Source of the DNA: Bacillus swezeyi
GTDB taxonomy: Bacteria > Bacillota > Bacilli > Bacillales > Bacillaceae
Direction of reading: 5' to 3'
Assembly: GCF_001969815.1 (NCBI RefSeq)
Contig: NZ_MRBK01000026.1
Span: 1-64,000 of the forward strand
DNA: 64,000 nucleotides
Shown: in pieces, positions 1 to 9,144 of the stretch
Numbering within the stretch: the first letter of the stretch is position 1
Layout of the letters: the number at the start of each line of letters is the position of its first letter
Notes under the pieces: generated by a model
Databases searched by the model: none
The model's input: only the letters and a program-made list of their open reading frames with translations
Told to the model about the DNA's origin: nothing
Made by a program: the position numbers and the translations under genes

Positions 1-410
1 GATTTTGTCATCCTTTCAGCGTGACCCGAAACCTTTGCAGTCTAGGAAGGCCGAGCATCGGGCTTTCACAGGACGTCCGCGCACTTAACCGTCGTTCCTT
101 ACTTTTAGATGTGATGACGGCGGCGTTCAGGCAGGACGCCTGAGCGATTAGCCGCCGTTCCTTCCTTGAACGTGAGCACCGACTCAGCAGGCCTGACAAC
201 GAATGCGAGGGTTTGTCGACACGCTGAGCAGATTTCCTAAAGGAAATCTGCCGCGCAACCTTTCATCAACCGACACCGAACCGCCGTTCACATGCCGTTC
301 GAATTGATCGTAACGGAAGCTGAGCGGTTTCCTTTGATGTCAAACCATGTTTCACCCGCATTTTCACAGGCGACATACATCATGTAGATTTTTTTACAAA
401 TACGAAAAAA
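1..410. other. gene-free left edge with repeat and palindrome
   Basis: I see no convincing gene here. The stretch holds an imperfect direct repeat (69-167) and a perfect palindrome at 228-251 (GCAGATTTCC arms around a 4-base loop). A short minus-strand open frame can be read through the repeat, but its coding look comes from the repeat itself. Confidence 0.5.
69..167. repeat. two imperfect direct repeats, 63 bp apart
   Basis: A unit of about 35 bp beginning CAGGACG and containing CCG(T/C)CGTTCCTT is found at 69-104 and again at 132-167. The period of 63 bp is a multiple of three, so a minus-strand frame repeats KERRLxAxxSC. Function unknown. Confidence 0.6.
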
Positions 411-436
411 AGAAAGTGCCGCTTCAACACTTTCTT
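411..436 (-). terminator. terminator after pdaC
   Basis: AGAAAGTG and CACTTTCT arms face each other around a 10-base loop, just past the pdaC stop. On the minus strand the hairpin is followed by a T-rich run. Confidence 0.75.
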
Positions 437-443
437 CTCCATT

Positions 444-1823
444 TTAATTTCCTCTTTGCTTTTTCACCTTTTCAAGCTGAGATACTGTCACCAACTGATA
501 GCCCTGCTGGTTCAGTCTCTCAATAATCTCTTCAGCGGCCTCGGCTGACGCAGCATAAATATCGTGCATCAAGACGATTTTTCCGTCTCCTGCATGACTC
601 ATCACATGATTGACGATTTTTTGTTTATTTCTGACCTTCCAGTCTTCCGGATCAACATCCCATAAAGAGATTTTCAGATTGGTAAGTCCTCGGACAGAAT
701 CATTGATTCCGCCGTATGGAGGCCTTAAATGTGTCGGAAGATGGCCGCTGATTTTCTCAATCACTTGTTGCGTATCATCGATTTCCTTGTATGCTTTTTC
801 ATCTGAAAGCCTTGTGAGCAATGGGTGATCCCACGAGTGATTGCCCACTTCATTTCCTTCTTTCATCATCCTTTTTACCGTTTCAGGATAGACTTGAGCT
901 CTGCTCCCCAGCACGAAGAATGTCGCATGCCCTTCATATTTCTTTAACGCATCCAATATTTTATTTGTTGAGGCAGGGTTTGGCCCGTCGTCAAATGTCA
1001 GGGCGATCACTTTACCATTCGGATTTACTTTTGCTTCTTTCGGAAGAGGAACAGCTTCCTGCTTTTGCTTTGCCTGAGAGCGATCCTTTTTCATATTTTC
1101 ATATTGATCTTTTAAAATATCTCTCAGCTGCTCTTTTTTGATTTTAACAGACTGCTCCAAGCCTGTTTGCTCCTTCTCAAAATAGAATTCTACTTCGTCC
1201 TCAAGCAGGGCAAAACGGCTGAAGTTTTCTTCAACAGGACTTGTACCTTCTCTTAATAACGCTAGATCAGCGGCGGCATTTTCATTTTTCAATTGCTGAT
1301 AGGCCAGGCTTGAAATTTTGTTCAGATAGTCTGAATTCTCTATAAAAAGGTCTTCAAGCGCAAGTAATTTTTTATGTTTCAAGTCGGCGTTAAACGTTTT
1401 GATCGTCGTTTTTCCCGGAGCGCTTCCGATTGCTATGTATTCATTTAAAACCACTGCAGCCGTTTGTTTTGTGTGATAGACAATCTTATATTTGATATTC
1501 AATTCAAATGGCCCGTTTTCATTTTGAGCCCGCGCATTTGCGTTGTTTTCTTTAAAGCGGTTCAGTTGATCACGGACATATGTTTTTAATTGATCATCGA
1601 TTTCTTTGATATGAAAGACGGGGTAATGGACGGCGTATCTCTCTTCATCGCTGTCGCTGACTAATGATTCGACCCCGATCTGTGCATCATCACGGCCTTG
1701 TTTTGGCTGAGGGGCCTCTGTATCGCTCGATACTTTATTAAAAGAGTACCCCGCCAATCCTATTAATATCGTTAAAAAAATCAATGCTTTGATCCATCGC
1801 AATGATGGCGGTTTGACAGACAT
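444..1823 (-). CDS. pdaC: peptidoglycan N-acetylmuramic acid deacetylase PdaC-like
   Basis: 459 aa. An N-terminal membrane anchor (about residues 12-28) is followed by an extracellular DUF4163/DUF3298 module (about 50-240) and a C-terminal NodB polysaccharide deacetylase domain (about 265-455). The NodB motifs are all present: TFDDGP (motif 1), HSWDH (motif 2), RPPYGG (motif 3), DVDPEDW (motif 4) and LMHD (motif 5). The layout and length match Bacillus subtilis PdaC (YjeA), a metal-dependent cell-wall deacetylase. The gene follows another DUF3298-type gene on the same strand. Assignment to PdaC rather than another NodB enzyme rests on the fused N-terminal module. Confidence 0.88.
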   Translation of the reverse strand: MSVKPPSLRWIKALIFLTILIGLAGYSFNKVSSDTEAPQPKQGRDDAQIGVESLVSDSDEERYAVHYPVFHIKEIDDQLKTYVRDQLNRFKENNANARAQNENGPFELNIKYKIVYHTKQTAAVVLNEYIAIGSAPGKTTIKTFNADLKHKKLLALEDLFIENSDYLNKISSLAYQQLKNENAAADLALLREGTSPVEENFSRFALLEDEVEFYFEKEQTGLEQSVKIKKEQLRDILKDQYENMKKDRSQAKQKQEAVPLPKEAKVNPNGKVIALTFDDGPNPASTNKILDALKKYEGHATFFVLGSRAQVYPETVKRMMKEGNEVGNHSWDHPLLTRLSDEKAYKEIDDTQQVIEKISGHLPTHLRPPYGGINDSVRGLTNLKISLWDVDPEDWKVRNKQKIVNHVMSHAGDGKIVLMHDIYAASAEAAEEIIERLNQQGYQLVTVSQLEKVKKQRGN

Positions 1824-1898
1824 CCCTGTTCACTCTCCTGCGTTATTAGATCTGTTTTTCTTCCTGTTTTGGTTAGATGTCTGGCATGTAAACCAAGA

Positions 1899-2570
1899 TT
1901 AATATAAAAGAGAAGCAGGAATCTTGATTTCTTGGTTGCCAGCAGCATACGGCGCAATATCATACTGCTGAAAGACAATGGAAATTCCGTTGTTTGTATA
2001 ATAGAAAGCAGTATTTTCATCTAAGTGGATATCGCTCTTTTTAAGGTCTGAATAAAATTGTTCCGGATGTTCGTTTATATAGCTGTAAATATAGTTTTTA
2101 GCTTTTTCGATTTTGGCCTGGTTATTTAAAAGGTCTATCAGGTTCACCCGCTGATGCTTAGCAAAATCATAGTTGTAGGATGTAACGGTATACATTCCGT
2201 GCGCTCCGCCGGAGAACTGGTAGTCATATATTAAAAAGCTCAGTTTGTCTCCGTCGTTGTATTTGACTTTATACGACGTTTCGTAGACGCTGTCTTCATC
2301 CTTTTTCCCCGCTTCTTTCTTCAGCTTCTGATATTCCTTGAAAGACGCTTTCATATGATGCTCAATTGCATCATGAACCAGCTTGAGATCATCGGCTTTT
2401 AACCCGCTGAATGCCGGAAACAATAAAGAATTGATGTCTTTGTAAAGCTCGGTATGAACTGAAGCTTTTCGATTTTGTGAAGCATTTATTTGAGATGATC
2501 CTTTATTGATCATAAATAGCAGCGACGCAGTAAGTACCAAAAATCCTAAAATCGCCATCGCTTTCTTCAT
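1899..2570 (-). CDS. DUF4163/DUF3298 (RsiV-like) exported protein
   Basis: 223 aa from the ATG at 2570, chosen because an AAAGGAG box lies 7 bases before it; the ATG two codons upstream sits almost on top of that box. A hydrophobic N-terminus (about residues 6-23) is an anchor or signal peptide. The rest resembles the extracellular fold shared by RsiV and the PdaC N-terminus, with the conserved YQFSGGAHG segment. It lies directly upstream of pdaC on the same strand, so a cell-wall role is a fair guess. No catalytic domain is visible. Confidence 0.7.
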   Translation of the reverse strand: MKKAMAILGFLVLTASLLFMINKGSSQINASQNRKASVHTELYKDINSLLFPAFSGLKADDLKLVHDAIEHHMKASFKEYQKLKKEAGKKDEDSVYETSYKVKYNDGDKLSFLIYDYQFSGGAHGMYTVTSYNYDFAKHQRVNLIDLLNNQAKIEKAKNYIYSYINEHPEQFYSDLKKSDIHLDENTAFYYTNNGISIVFQQYDIAPYAAGNQEIKIPASLLY

Positions 2571-2725
2571 AGGCATACTCCTTTGTCAATCTTCTTTCAA
2601 ACTCGTAACATATCATTTTACTTTGTAACACAAATGTAATATTTATATCACATTTGTAATGATACTCACTTTTAAGTCCTCCGTCAACTTTTTTGGGTAA
2701 AAATTTCTTTATACGGGAAAAATAA

Positions 2726-2748
2726 GACACCCTCAAGCTGAGAGTGTC
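2726..2748 (-). terminator. terminator hairpin
   Basis: GACACCCTCA / TGAGAGTGTC arms with one mismatch and a 3-base loop. T-runs follow on both strands, so it may work both ways. It closes the gene at 2793-3293. Confidence 0.65.
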
Positions 2749-2792
2749 TTTTTGCGAGATTCGTTTGCTCAAAGATTAGCATCCTCTTTCCG

Positions 2793-3293
2793 TCAAGTGC
2801 CCTTTTTCTTTTTCCATGGCTTTAATACAGAAATGCAGAAGATCAAAACAGTGATTGCGATCTGGATGATGACGGCATATTGCCTGAGTGAATGATTTTG
2901 TATAAATACGGGATCATGCAAAACGGCGCTTTTTTCGGCTTCAAGCATATCCATATTTGACGTCATCAATTGATCGACAATGAATATCCCAATGAACGTC
3001 TGGATGATGAAAAGCACCCATTTCACAGTGATCCATCTATGTTTGAAAAATCCCCACTTTGTCAGGATTCCGTATATAAAACCGATCAATAAAGTGCCGA
3101 CAGCGCCAATTCTAATCGTATGGTCGCTGATGATAACGGCATGCTGATAAAATGACAACGTTTCTTCATATGCCGCCATGTTTACCGCGAAATGCAAAGC
3201 CAAAGAGCTCATGATGCCGCCGAAAAACATCGCCGCTAATAGAATATGGATGATCTTCAGCCACTTCATTCCCGCCGGACCCAGCTTCTTCAA
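2793..3293 (-). CDS. four-helix membrane protein, DUF2269-like
   Basis: About 166 aa with four predicted membrane helices, starting with IIHILLAAMFFGGIM. The pattern of an early histidine in helix 1 and short loops recalls DUF2269/YndJ-like small membrane proteins. The start is uncertain. An open frame reaches back to 3356, but its first residues are charged and unlike a membrane protein. The TTG at 3293, downstream of an AGGAGAGGA tract, and the ATG eight codons further in are the better candidates. Function unknown. Confidence 0.6.
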   Translation of the reverse strand: MKKLGPAGMKWLKIIHILLAAMFFGGIMSSLALHFAVNMAAYEETLSFYQHAVIISDHTIRIGAVGTLLIGFIYGILTKWGFFKHRWITVKWVLFIIQTFIGIFIVDQLMTSNMDMLEAEKSAVLHDPVFIQNHSLRQYAVIIQIAITVLIFCISVLKPWKKKKGT

Positions 3294-3371
3294 AACTCTC
3301 TTCCTCTCCTTTAACATCAAAGTCCTGTCAAGTTTAGCAGGGAGGCCGGCGGTCAAACACAGGCTGCGGTC

Positions 3372-4349
3372 TTAATCATCAGTTGGACTGGAGTCTTCAT
3401 TTTGTGCGTATTGATTCACCATTTCAAATAATGTTTTCTTTGTCCTTTCGATTAATTCAGAAGGTTTTTGAATGACCGCTTCCCGGCCGAATGAGATGAA
3501 ATAATCCGAAAAAAAGTCAATATCCTTTGGCGCGATCCCGCCTTTCAGCATTCCGGAACCGTCTTCTCTCACATGCAGCTCAAGATGCGGCCATTTGAGG
3601 AAACCGTATCGCTCCACGCCTTTTTTTGTCAGTTTCACGGATAATTCCAATATCTCCCGGGGACGGGCCAAAACCGAAAACCGGTTTTTTAAATTTATTT
3701 CGGACAAATCAATCGGAACGGTATTTTCATCAAGTTCGACAAACATGATCCGGTCGCATCTGAACATGCGATAATCCTCTCTTAAAAAGCAATAAGCCGG
3801 GCAATACCATTTTCCTTGATTGGCATAGATGCCGATCGGCTGAATGGTCCTCTCGCTTGTTGTGTCATTTGTGTCATATTTGATGAGCAGGACATTTTGC
3901 TGAACCGCCGCCTCGAGCAGCACCCTTAAAAACGGAATTTCCTCTTTTTGTTCATAGGCCGTGTAAAAATCGACGCGGTCCTTCATGCTGTCAATCGTTT
4001 CCCGAATATCTCCGGCAAGATTTAAATAAAACTTTTTCTTGATGGAATCGTACTGGGCATCAAACGGGAGAGACATATAGTGCCTGAGCGCATGGATCGC
4101 AAAGAATATGGAGATCGCTTCATTCTCGCTGAATGCGATGGGGGGAAGAATTCTTTCATTTAACACCTGATAGCCGCCGTGGGGCCCTGTTTCAGAATAA
4201 AGAGGAACCCCTAATTCACTGAGCTCTTGCAAATCCCTTAAAACGGTCCTTTTGGAAACCCCGAATTCCTGCGCCAATTCACCGACCGTAAACCGTTTCT
4301 TTCGATTCACCATCATCATCATTTCGTTTAATCTTTTTGCTTTTGACAT
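3372..4349 (-). CDS. YafY-type HTH/WYL transcriptional regulator
   Basis: 325 aa from the ATG at 4349, which has a GGGAGG box 5 bases upstream; longer in-frame starts lack one. An N-terminal HTH_11 helix-turn-helix (about residues 5-60, with VSKRTVLRDLQEL as recognition region) is followed by a WYL domain (about 135-310, with GKWYCPAYC). WYL proteins are ligand-sensing regulators, sometimes binding nucleic acids or small molecules. It is divergent from the VOC gene at 4446 with a gap of under 100 bp, the usual arrangement for a local regulator of that gene. Confidence 0.85.
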   Translation of the reverse strand: MSKAKRLNEMMMMVNRKKRFTVGELAQEFGVSKRTVLRDLQELSELGVPLYSETGPHGGYQVLNERILPPIAFSENEAISIFFAIHALRHYMSLPFDAQYDSIKKKFYLNLAGDIRETIDSMKDRVDFYTAYEQKEEIPFLRVLLEAAVQQNVLLIKYDTNDTTSERTIQPIGIYANQGKWYCPAYCFLREDYRMFRCDRIMFVELDENTVPIDLSEINLKNRFSVLARPREILELSVKLTKKGVERYGFLKWPHLELHVREDGSGMLKGGIAPKDIDFFSDYFISFGREAVIQKPSELIERTKKTLFEMVNQYAQNEDSSPTDD

Positions 4350-4445
4350 AAATACCTCCCGAAAAAACATTTTAACCATGACATAAGTTGTCACCATTAT
4401 AATATACAATCGCCTTAGAACAACAAAAAAGGAGATGTTTCAAAT

Positions 4446-4868
4446 ATGGAAATGCCATTCACCCCGTACATCCTAATGAACGGAAGAGCAAAGGAAGCAA
4501 TTGAATATTATCGGGAAGTGCTGGATGCTGAAGTCAAGTTTCAGCAGACCTTAGGCGAAGGGCCAAAGGATGAGGCTGCGAATTTTAAAGAAGAGGAATT
4601 AGATCTGGTTGCACATGCCGTTTTGACAATCGGCGGAGCCACCCTAATGATTGCCGACATCATTCCAGAGCTGCCTTTTCAAAGCGGAAATCAAATCTCA
4701 ATTTGCATCACGGCTGATGATGCGCAATCGGCTAAACAGCTGTTCGATAAGCTCAGAGAGCAGGGCGAGGTCAATTTAGAACTGAAAGAAACGTATTTCA
4801 GCCCCGCCTATGGCATTGTCACAGATCCATACGGTGTCGCCTTTCAGATTTTTGCAGCAAGAAATTGA
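4446..4868 (+). CDS. VOC family protein, PhnB/YjdN-like
   Basis: 140 aa with the paired beta-alpha-beta-beta-beta repeats of the vicinal oxygen chelate fold. It opens PYILMNGRAKEAIEYYREVL and ends with DPYGVAFQIF, both typical of the PhnB-like glyoxalase/3-demethylubiquinone-type branch. A strong AAAGGAG box precedes the ATG. Members of this branch often lack a known substrate. It is divergently paired with the WYL regulator and closed by a hairpin at 4874-4904. Confidence 0.8.
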   Translation: MEMPFTPYILMNGRAKEAIEYYREVLDAEVKFQQTLGEGPKDEAANFKEEELDLVAHAVLTIGGATLMIADIIPELPFQSGNQISICITADDAQSAKQLFDKLREQGEVNLELKETYFSPAYGIVTDPYGVAFQIFAARN

Positions 4869-4873
4869 TATTA

Positions 4874-4904
4874 AAAGGTCTTTCTGTTTTCAGAAAGGCC
4901 CTTT
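4874..4904 (+). terminator. terminator after VOC gene
   Basis: AAAGGTCTTTCTG pairs with CAGAAAGGCCCTTT around a short T-rich loop. A second GGGC/GCCC hairpin sits at about 5043-5069. Confidence 0.6.
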
Positions 4905-5131
4905 GTCATTCACCTCCTCATTTAAGCTGCTCATCATTAAAATTTTTCCCCTTCATATTATCTTTTAATGAAAGCGAAATCATATGTTTGTGGCACACTT
5001 GCATCATGATTTCTTCTTCTCCATGTAAAAAATGACGTTGAAAAAGGGCTGCATTATGCGGGCCCTTTTAATGGAGAAAATGTGTTTTTTCTTTTTTTAT
5101 TTCATTCCATTTCTTGATGAACGCTTCCCGT

Positions 5132-5340
5132 TCAAGAACACACACCTAGCCGATGATAATTTGCGCATGCTGTCGGCCTAACCACAATCTCGTTTACGTC
5201 TACTTCGGAAGGCTGTTCGATAGCGGACAGGATTGCACGTGCAATCGCCTCAGGCTGAATCGAAATGTGCCGGTATTCTTCTCGTCTGGCGGGCTTCTTC
5301 ATCTGAAATGCTGTCTGCCGGCAAACTCATTTGGTTTTGC
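5132..5340 (-). pseudogene. C-terminal remnant of an SDR oxidoreductase
   Basis: The minus strand encodes the tail of a classical short-chain dehydrogenase: SISDEEARQ, then after a frameshift EYRHISIQPEAIARAIL and VDVNEIVVRPT, ending at a stop at 5132. This is the YdfG-like C-terminus that follows the active site. The Rossmann fold and the YxxxK site are gone, so about three quarters of the gene is missing. Confidence 0.75.
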
Positions 5341-5431
5341 GGGCAACATTCGGCGATTTTATTGAACAAAAGGGGTGAGAAATGACTCTCACTCCCTCTG
5401 ATTATTTTAAACAATTTCATTCATGAGCAAA

Positions 5432-6064
5432 CTAATCTAAACCCGTTTTAATGCCAAACCCCACCAGCACCATACCTGCAGCTTTTTGAAAGACCTTCTG
5501 GAATTTGACGCTTCGAAGCCATTTTTTGGCGTAATCGATCAGATATACAAGAATGAGAAACCAAAACACTGCAAGACACGTAAGGATCAAAGCGAGTATG
5601 ATCAGCTGCTGATTGACGCTTTCCTTCAAATTGATAAATTGCGGCATGATCGTGATATAAACCAAAACAGTTTTAGGATTCAGGACATTACTGAACAATC
5701 CTTGCATAAACGAATTTTTATAATGCCGACTGGAAGAGTCTTCAGGCTTGTTTTTCTCGGCTTGCATGTCCTCCAAAGAAAACATCCTTTTGGCAAAAAA
5801 ACTTTTGATGCCTAAATAAATTAAATAGGCCGCGCCCAAGTATTTGATTGTATTGAAAAGAATGACCGACTTCGCAATCACAACCGCCAACCCGAGAATG
5901 GCAATCAGCGTCCAAAAGGAAAGTCCCGTCGCTAATCCGAGAACATTGCAGCGTCCGGCGTTCGGACCATACCGAAGCGTATTTTTCACAACGAGCATCG
6001 TATCAGCTCCGGGTATCACAACCATCATGGCGGCGATCGATATGTATGACAGCAGGCTATCCAT
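5432..6064 (-). CDS. LysE/RhtB family amino-acid exporter
   Basis: 210 aa with about six membrane helices. The N-terminus MDSLLSYISIAAMMVVIPGAD carries the family's IPGPD-like signature in helix 1, and the GxxxG-rich second helix (LGLATGLSFW) follows. LysE/RhtB proteins export lysine, threonine, homoserine or related compounds; the substrate cannot be told from sequence. A GGAGGG box precedes the ATG. It is divergent from the TrmB regulator at 6235, which is the likely controller. Confidence 0.85.
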   Translation of the reverse strand: MDSLLSYISIAAMMVVIPGADTMLVVKNTLRYGPNAGRCNVLGLATGLSFWTLIAILGLAVVIAKSVILFNTIKYLGAAYLIYLGIKSFFAKRMFSLEDMQAEKNKPEDSSSRHYKNSFMQGLFSNVLNPKTVLVYITIMPQFINLKESVNQQLIILALILTCLAVFWFLILVYLIDYAKKWLRSVKFQKVFQKAAGMVLVGFGIKTGLD

Positions 6065-6234
6065 CAGATGTCTCCCTCCATACTGATTTTTCTGTTGAAA
6101 ATACCACAGTTTTCATATAGTGACTACCTTAGTAACTACTTATAAAAAGTGTATCAGCGCACTTGAAATAAATCAATACATCCCGCAAAATATGAGTTAC
6201 AAAGACAGCGACTAATTTTGAGGCTGGAGGATGT

Positions 6235-7062
6235 ATGAAGGAAAACATTTTAGAAATACTTAAACATCTGAATTTTACCGAATATGAATCGAAAGCATAC
6301 CTCGCGCTATTGGAAGAATCGCCGCTGACAGGCTATGCGGCGGCAAAAAAATCCGGTGTTCCGCGGTCGAAAATATATGAAGTGTTGGAGAGCCTCGTGA
6401 TTCGCGGCGATATTTTTGTAAGCTACGGCAACACTCCGCAGTACATTCCCGTTCCTGCCAAGGAGCTGATTAAAAACCGCCGCCTGAAGGCGGAAGAGAC
6501 TTTTGAACAGGCAGAAAAATATTTTGAGAAATTTGAGCGTTCCGCAAATGACCGTGAAAATATCTGGAATATCACCGGACGGAGCGAAATACTCGATAAG
6601 GTAAAGGCGTGTATATTATCTGCCCAAAAAAGAATTCTCTTGGAAATTTGGAAAGAGGATTTCAAAGAATTAGAACCAGAACTAAGACAAGCCGCAAAAA
6701 AAGGCGTCAACGTAATCATTATTGCTTATGGCGACATTGAGGCTGATTTCGCTAATGTATATCTGCATGACAGGAGCCGCGAGATTACAGAAGAGTATGA
6801 CGGACGGTGGCTCGTATTCAGCGCGGATGATTCTGAAGTTGTAGCAGGCATGGTTTCTCAGGGGAAAGACAGCCGTGCGGCATGGACGATGCATGTGGGA
6901 TTGGTCATGCCGATTACGGAAGTGATGATTCATGATCTGTACCTCATGGAGATTATGGAGAAACATAGAGAGGTGTTGGAGGAAAGTTTCGGTGAAAACC
7001 TCATCCATTTACGCCGAAAATTTTCGATCCATCCGGATTTCAAAAAACATTACGTGAAATAA
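6235..7062 (+). CDS. TrmB family transcriptional regulator
   Basis: 275 aa. An N-terminal winged helix (about residues 1-75, with LNFTEYESKAYLALL and GVPRSKIYEVLESL) is the TrmB DNA-binding domain. A coiled linker (about 75-105) and a C-terminal PLD-like effector domain (about 110-245) follow. GGAGG lies 4 bases before the ATG. TrmB proteins usually sense sugars, but the divergent neighbour here is an amino-acid exporter, so the ligand is open. Confidence 0.82.
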   Translation: MKENILEILKHLNFTEYESKAYLALLEESPLTGYAAAKKSGVPRSKIYEVLESLVIRGDIFVSYGNTPQYIPVPAKELIKNRRLKAEETFEQAEKYFEKFERSANDRENIWNITGRSEILDKVKACILSAQKRILLEIWKEDFKELEPELRQAAKKGVNVIIIAYGDIEADFANVYLHDRSREITEEYDGRWLVFSADDSEVVAGMVSQGKDSRAAWTMHVGLVMPITEVMIHDLYLMEIMEKHREVLEESFGENLIHLRRKFSIHPDFKKHYVK

Positions 7063-7066
7063 AAGC

Positions 7067-7087
7067 GGCCCGCATATGTTGCGGGCC
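7067..7087. terminator. bidirectional terminator
   Basis: GGCCCGCA / TGCGGGCC perfect arms with a 5-base loop between two convergent genes. Confidence 0.8.
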
Positions 7088-7097
7088 TTTGCATTCT

Positions 7098-8153
7098 TTA
7101 TGTCTTTTGCGATGCCTCCCAGCGGGCGACTTCCTCCCTGATTCGCGGCGCCGCTTCTTTTCCAAACAGCTCAATCGCCTTCATGACATCATCATGCGGC
7201 ATCGTGCCAACGGGCACATGCAGCATAAACCTTGTGATCCCTACATTCTTGCGGAGATGAATAATTTTTTCCGCTACCGTCTCAGGGTCACCTACATAGA
7301 GCGCTCCCTCAAAGCTGCGCGCAGCATCAAAGCTGGATCGGCTGTACGGCCCCCAGCCGCGCTCCCTGGCGAGCGTGTTCATGGCCTGCTGGGTGGATGG
7401 GAAGAATTGATCGGCAGCCGTCTGTGTATTCTCGGCAAGAAAGCCGTGCGAATGAGAGGCGACCTTAAGCTTTGAAGCATCATGCCCTGCATGCTTTGCC
7501 GCTTTTTTATAAAGCTGAACTAGCGGAGCAAAGTGCAGCGGACTCCCCCCGATAATGGCCAGAACAAGGGGCAGGCCAAGCAGTCCAGCGCGAACGACGG
7601 ATTCCTGGTTGCCGCCGCTGCCGATCCATACAGGCAATGGATTCTGCACAGGGCGCGGATATACGCCTACATTTTGAATAGCCGGACGATGCTTACCGCT
7701 CCACGTTATCCTTTCCGACTTTTGCAGCTCCAAAAGCAAATCAAGCTTCTCCTCAAACAGCTCATCATAATCGTCTAAATCGTATCCAAACAGCGGGAAG
7801 GATTCGATGAAAGATCCCCGACCCGCCATGATTTCCACCCTTCCATTTGAGAGGCCGTCTAGCGTGGCGAAATCCTGGAAGACGCGTACCGGATCATCAG
7901 ATGAAAGCACTGTGACTGCACTTGTCAGACGAATTCGCTTCGTCTGCGAGGCCGCTGCGGACAGTACGACGGCAGGAGAAGAAGCCGCATAATCTTCACG
8001 GTGATGCTCCCCCACACCGAAAACATCCAAGCCCACTTGATCGGCAAGGACGATCTCCTCTACTACTTCACGCAGACGCTCTGCATGGCTGATCACTTTT
8101 CCGGATTTGATATCCGGGGTTGTTTCTACAAAGGTGCTGATGCCTAATTCCAT
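7098..8153 (-). CDS. LLM-class flavin-dependent oxidoreductase
   Basis: 351 aa from the ATG at 8153, which has a GGAGG box 9 bases upstream; the longer in-frame start at 8222 has none. It has the bacterial-luciferase-like TIM-barrel pattern: MELGISTFVET at strand 1, FGVGEHHREDYAASSP, the flavin-binding AGRGSFIESF, and PVWIGSGGNQESV. Such enzymes use reduced FMN to oxidise aldehydes, amines or sulfonates. B. subtilis has several paralogues (YddN, YvbT) and I cannot choose between them. Confidence 0.85.
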   Translation of the reverse strand: MELGISTFVETTPDIKSGKVISHAERLREVVEEIVLADQVGLDVFGVGEHHREDYAASSPAVVLSAAASQTKRIRLTSAVTVLSSDDPVRVFQDFATLDGLSNGRVEIMAGRGSFIESFPLFGYDLDDYDELFEEKLDLLLELQKSERITWSGKHRPAIQNVGVYPRPVQNPLPVWIGSGGNQESVVRAGLLGLPLVLAIIGGSPLHFAPLVQLYKKAAKHAGHDASKLKVASHSHGFLAENTQTAADQFFPSTQQAMNTLARERGWGPYSRSSFDAARSFEGALYVGDPETVAEKIIHLRKNVGITRFMLHVPVGTMPHDDVMKAIELFGKEAAPRIREEVARWEASQKT

Positions 8154-8222
8154 TTTGTTTTTCCTCCACATGATGTTTCCTTTGATTTTTTCTTTACATC
8201 CTTGATTTATGTATGCTGGCAA

Positions 8223-8604
8223 CTCTTAACCTGCATCATATTGTTATATATAGAATACGGCGAGCGTTTTGATCATGCAATTGATGTGATTCGGCTGTCG
8301 ATCGGCATCACGTTTCTTCTTGATTTCTTCATCAATTGAATTTTCATTCACACCGACGACCTCGCTTCTTATTGTAACTATTTCATTTTTTCCTATAAAA
8401 AATACTTCAATATCAGACTTCCCTTGGAAGGATATTGTGAATTATTGTACTTAAACTAAAAGGCTTTACTTACATCATTTAGAGCCATTTGTTCTGAACC
8501 ATTCCTTGTCTTAAAACCAAAAGGCCAATTATCAAGCACAATAAATTATTCCTCTTCGAGATCATTCACTTTTTCGTTAAGTAAGACTCCAAATAGGCGG
8601 GGGA
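8223..8604. other. gene-free, AT-rich spacer
   Basis: No gene, terminator or repeat that I can support. It lies between the monooxygenase and a dead HxlR gene and may be worn coding sequence. Confidence 0.4.
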
Positions 8605-8925
8605 TTAAATATTGGATTCAGCCTGCTCCGCATAGGAGACTCCCCAATCAGATAGAGTGATTAATATCGGTAAAAGACTTTTTCCAACTTCAGAAAGAGA
8701 GTATTCTAATTTAGGCGGCACTTGATTATAAACAAATCGATTGACTATACCGGCCTCTTCTAATTCCCTAAGCTACTTTGTTAACATTTTTTGTGTAATC
8801 TGCGGCAATTCTCTTTTTAATTCACCAAATCGCATATTTCTTTCACCCAAATACCACAAAATGAGGACTTTCTATTTACCTCCTATTAGGAAGAAAAACA
8901 GACAGTTTGAAATCAACGATAGCAG
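8605..8925 (-). pseudogene. HxlR family regulator, two in-frame stops
   Basis: Read on the minus strand, one frame gives LIGGK*KVLILWYLGERNM, then LKRELPQITQKMLTK*LREL and VPPKLEYSLSEVGKSLLPIL. This is a textbook HxlR winged helix. Two TAG codons replace residues that are nearly always Trp (GGKWK) and Gln (MLTxQLREL) in the family. The start is worn too. It probably regulated the SDR gene at 9145, with which it was divergent. Confidence 0.85.
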
Positions 8926-9097
8926 TTGCGGTGTCCAACTGTTTGGAGGCGGGGTCGATCGCGGCCGGGGCAGGCGGGCTTTCTGGGTTGAATACCTTGT
9001 GCTAAAGTCGGCCTTCTCGGCGCGCTAAGCGCGTCATACCGTCTAATCAGAATACTTGCATTTTAGAAATTGAACGGCCAATATAGAATCAGGCCAC

Positions 9098-9120
9098 ATG
9101 TCAATTCTATTGTTTGACAT
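9098..9120. promoter_or_regulatory. inverted repeat, likely operator of the SDR gene
   Basis: ATGTCAA-N9-TTGACAT is a perfect 7-bp inverted repeat ending 24 bp before the SDR start. It sits between that gene and the dead HxlR regulator and is the size of an HxlR-type site. Confidence 0.5.
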
Positions 9121-9144
9121 ACTAGACAGAAATGAGGGATTCCA

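Noticed and set aside
8-199. 63-codon minus-strand frame with repeated KERRLxAxxSC
   Set aside because: The frame is explained by the 63-bp direct repeat; no start signal or known relative.
2503-2772. 89-codon minus-strand frame across the terminator at 2726
   Set aside because: It overlaps the start of the DUF4163 gene in another frame and crosses a hairpin; composition is not protein-like.
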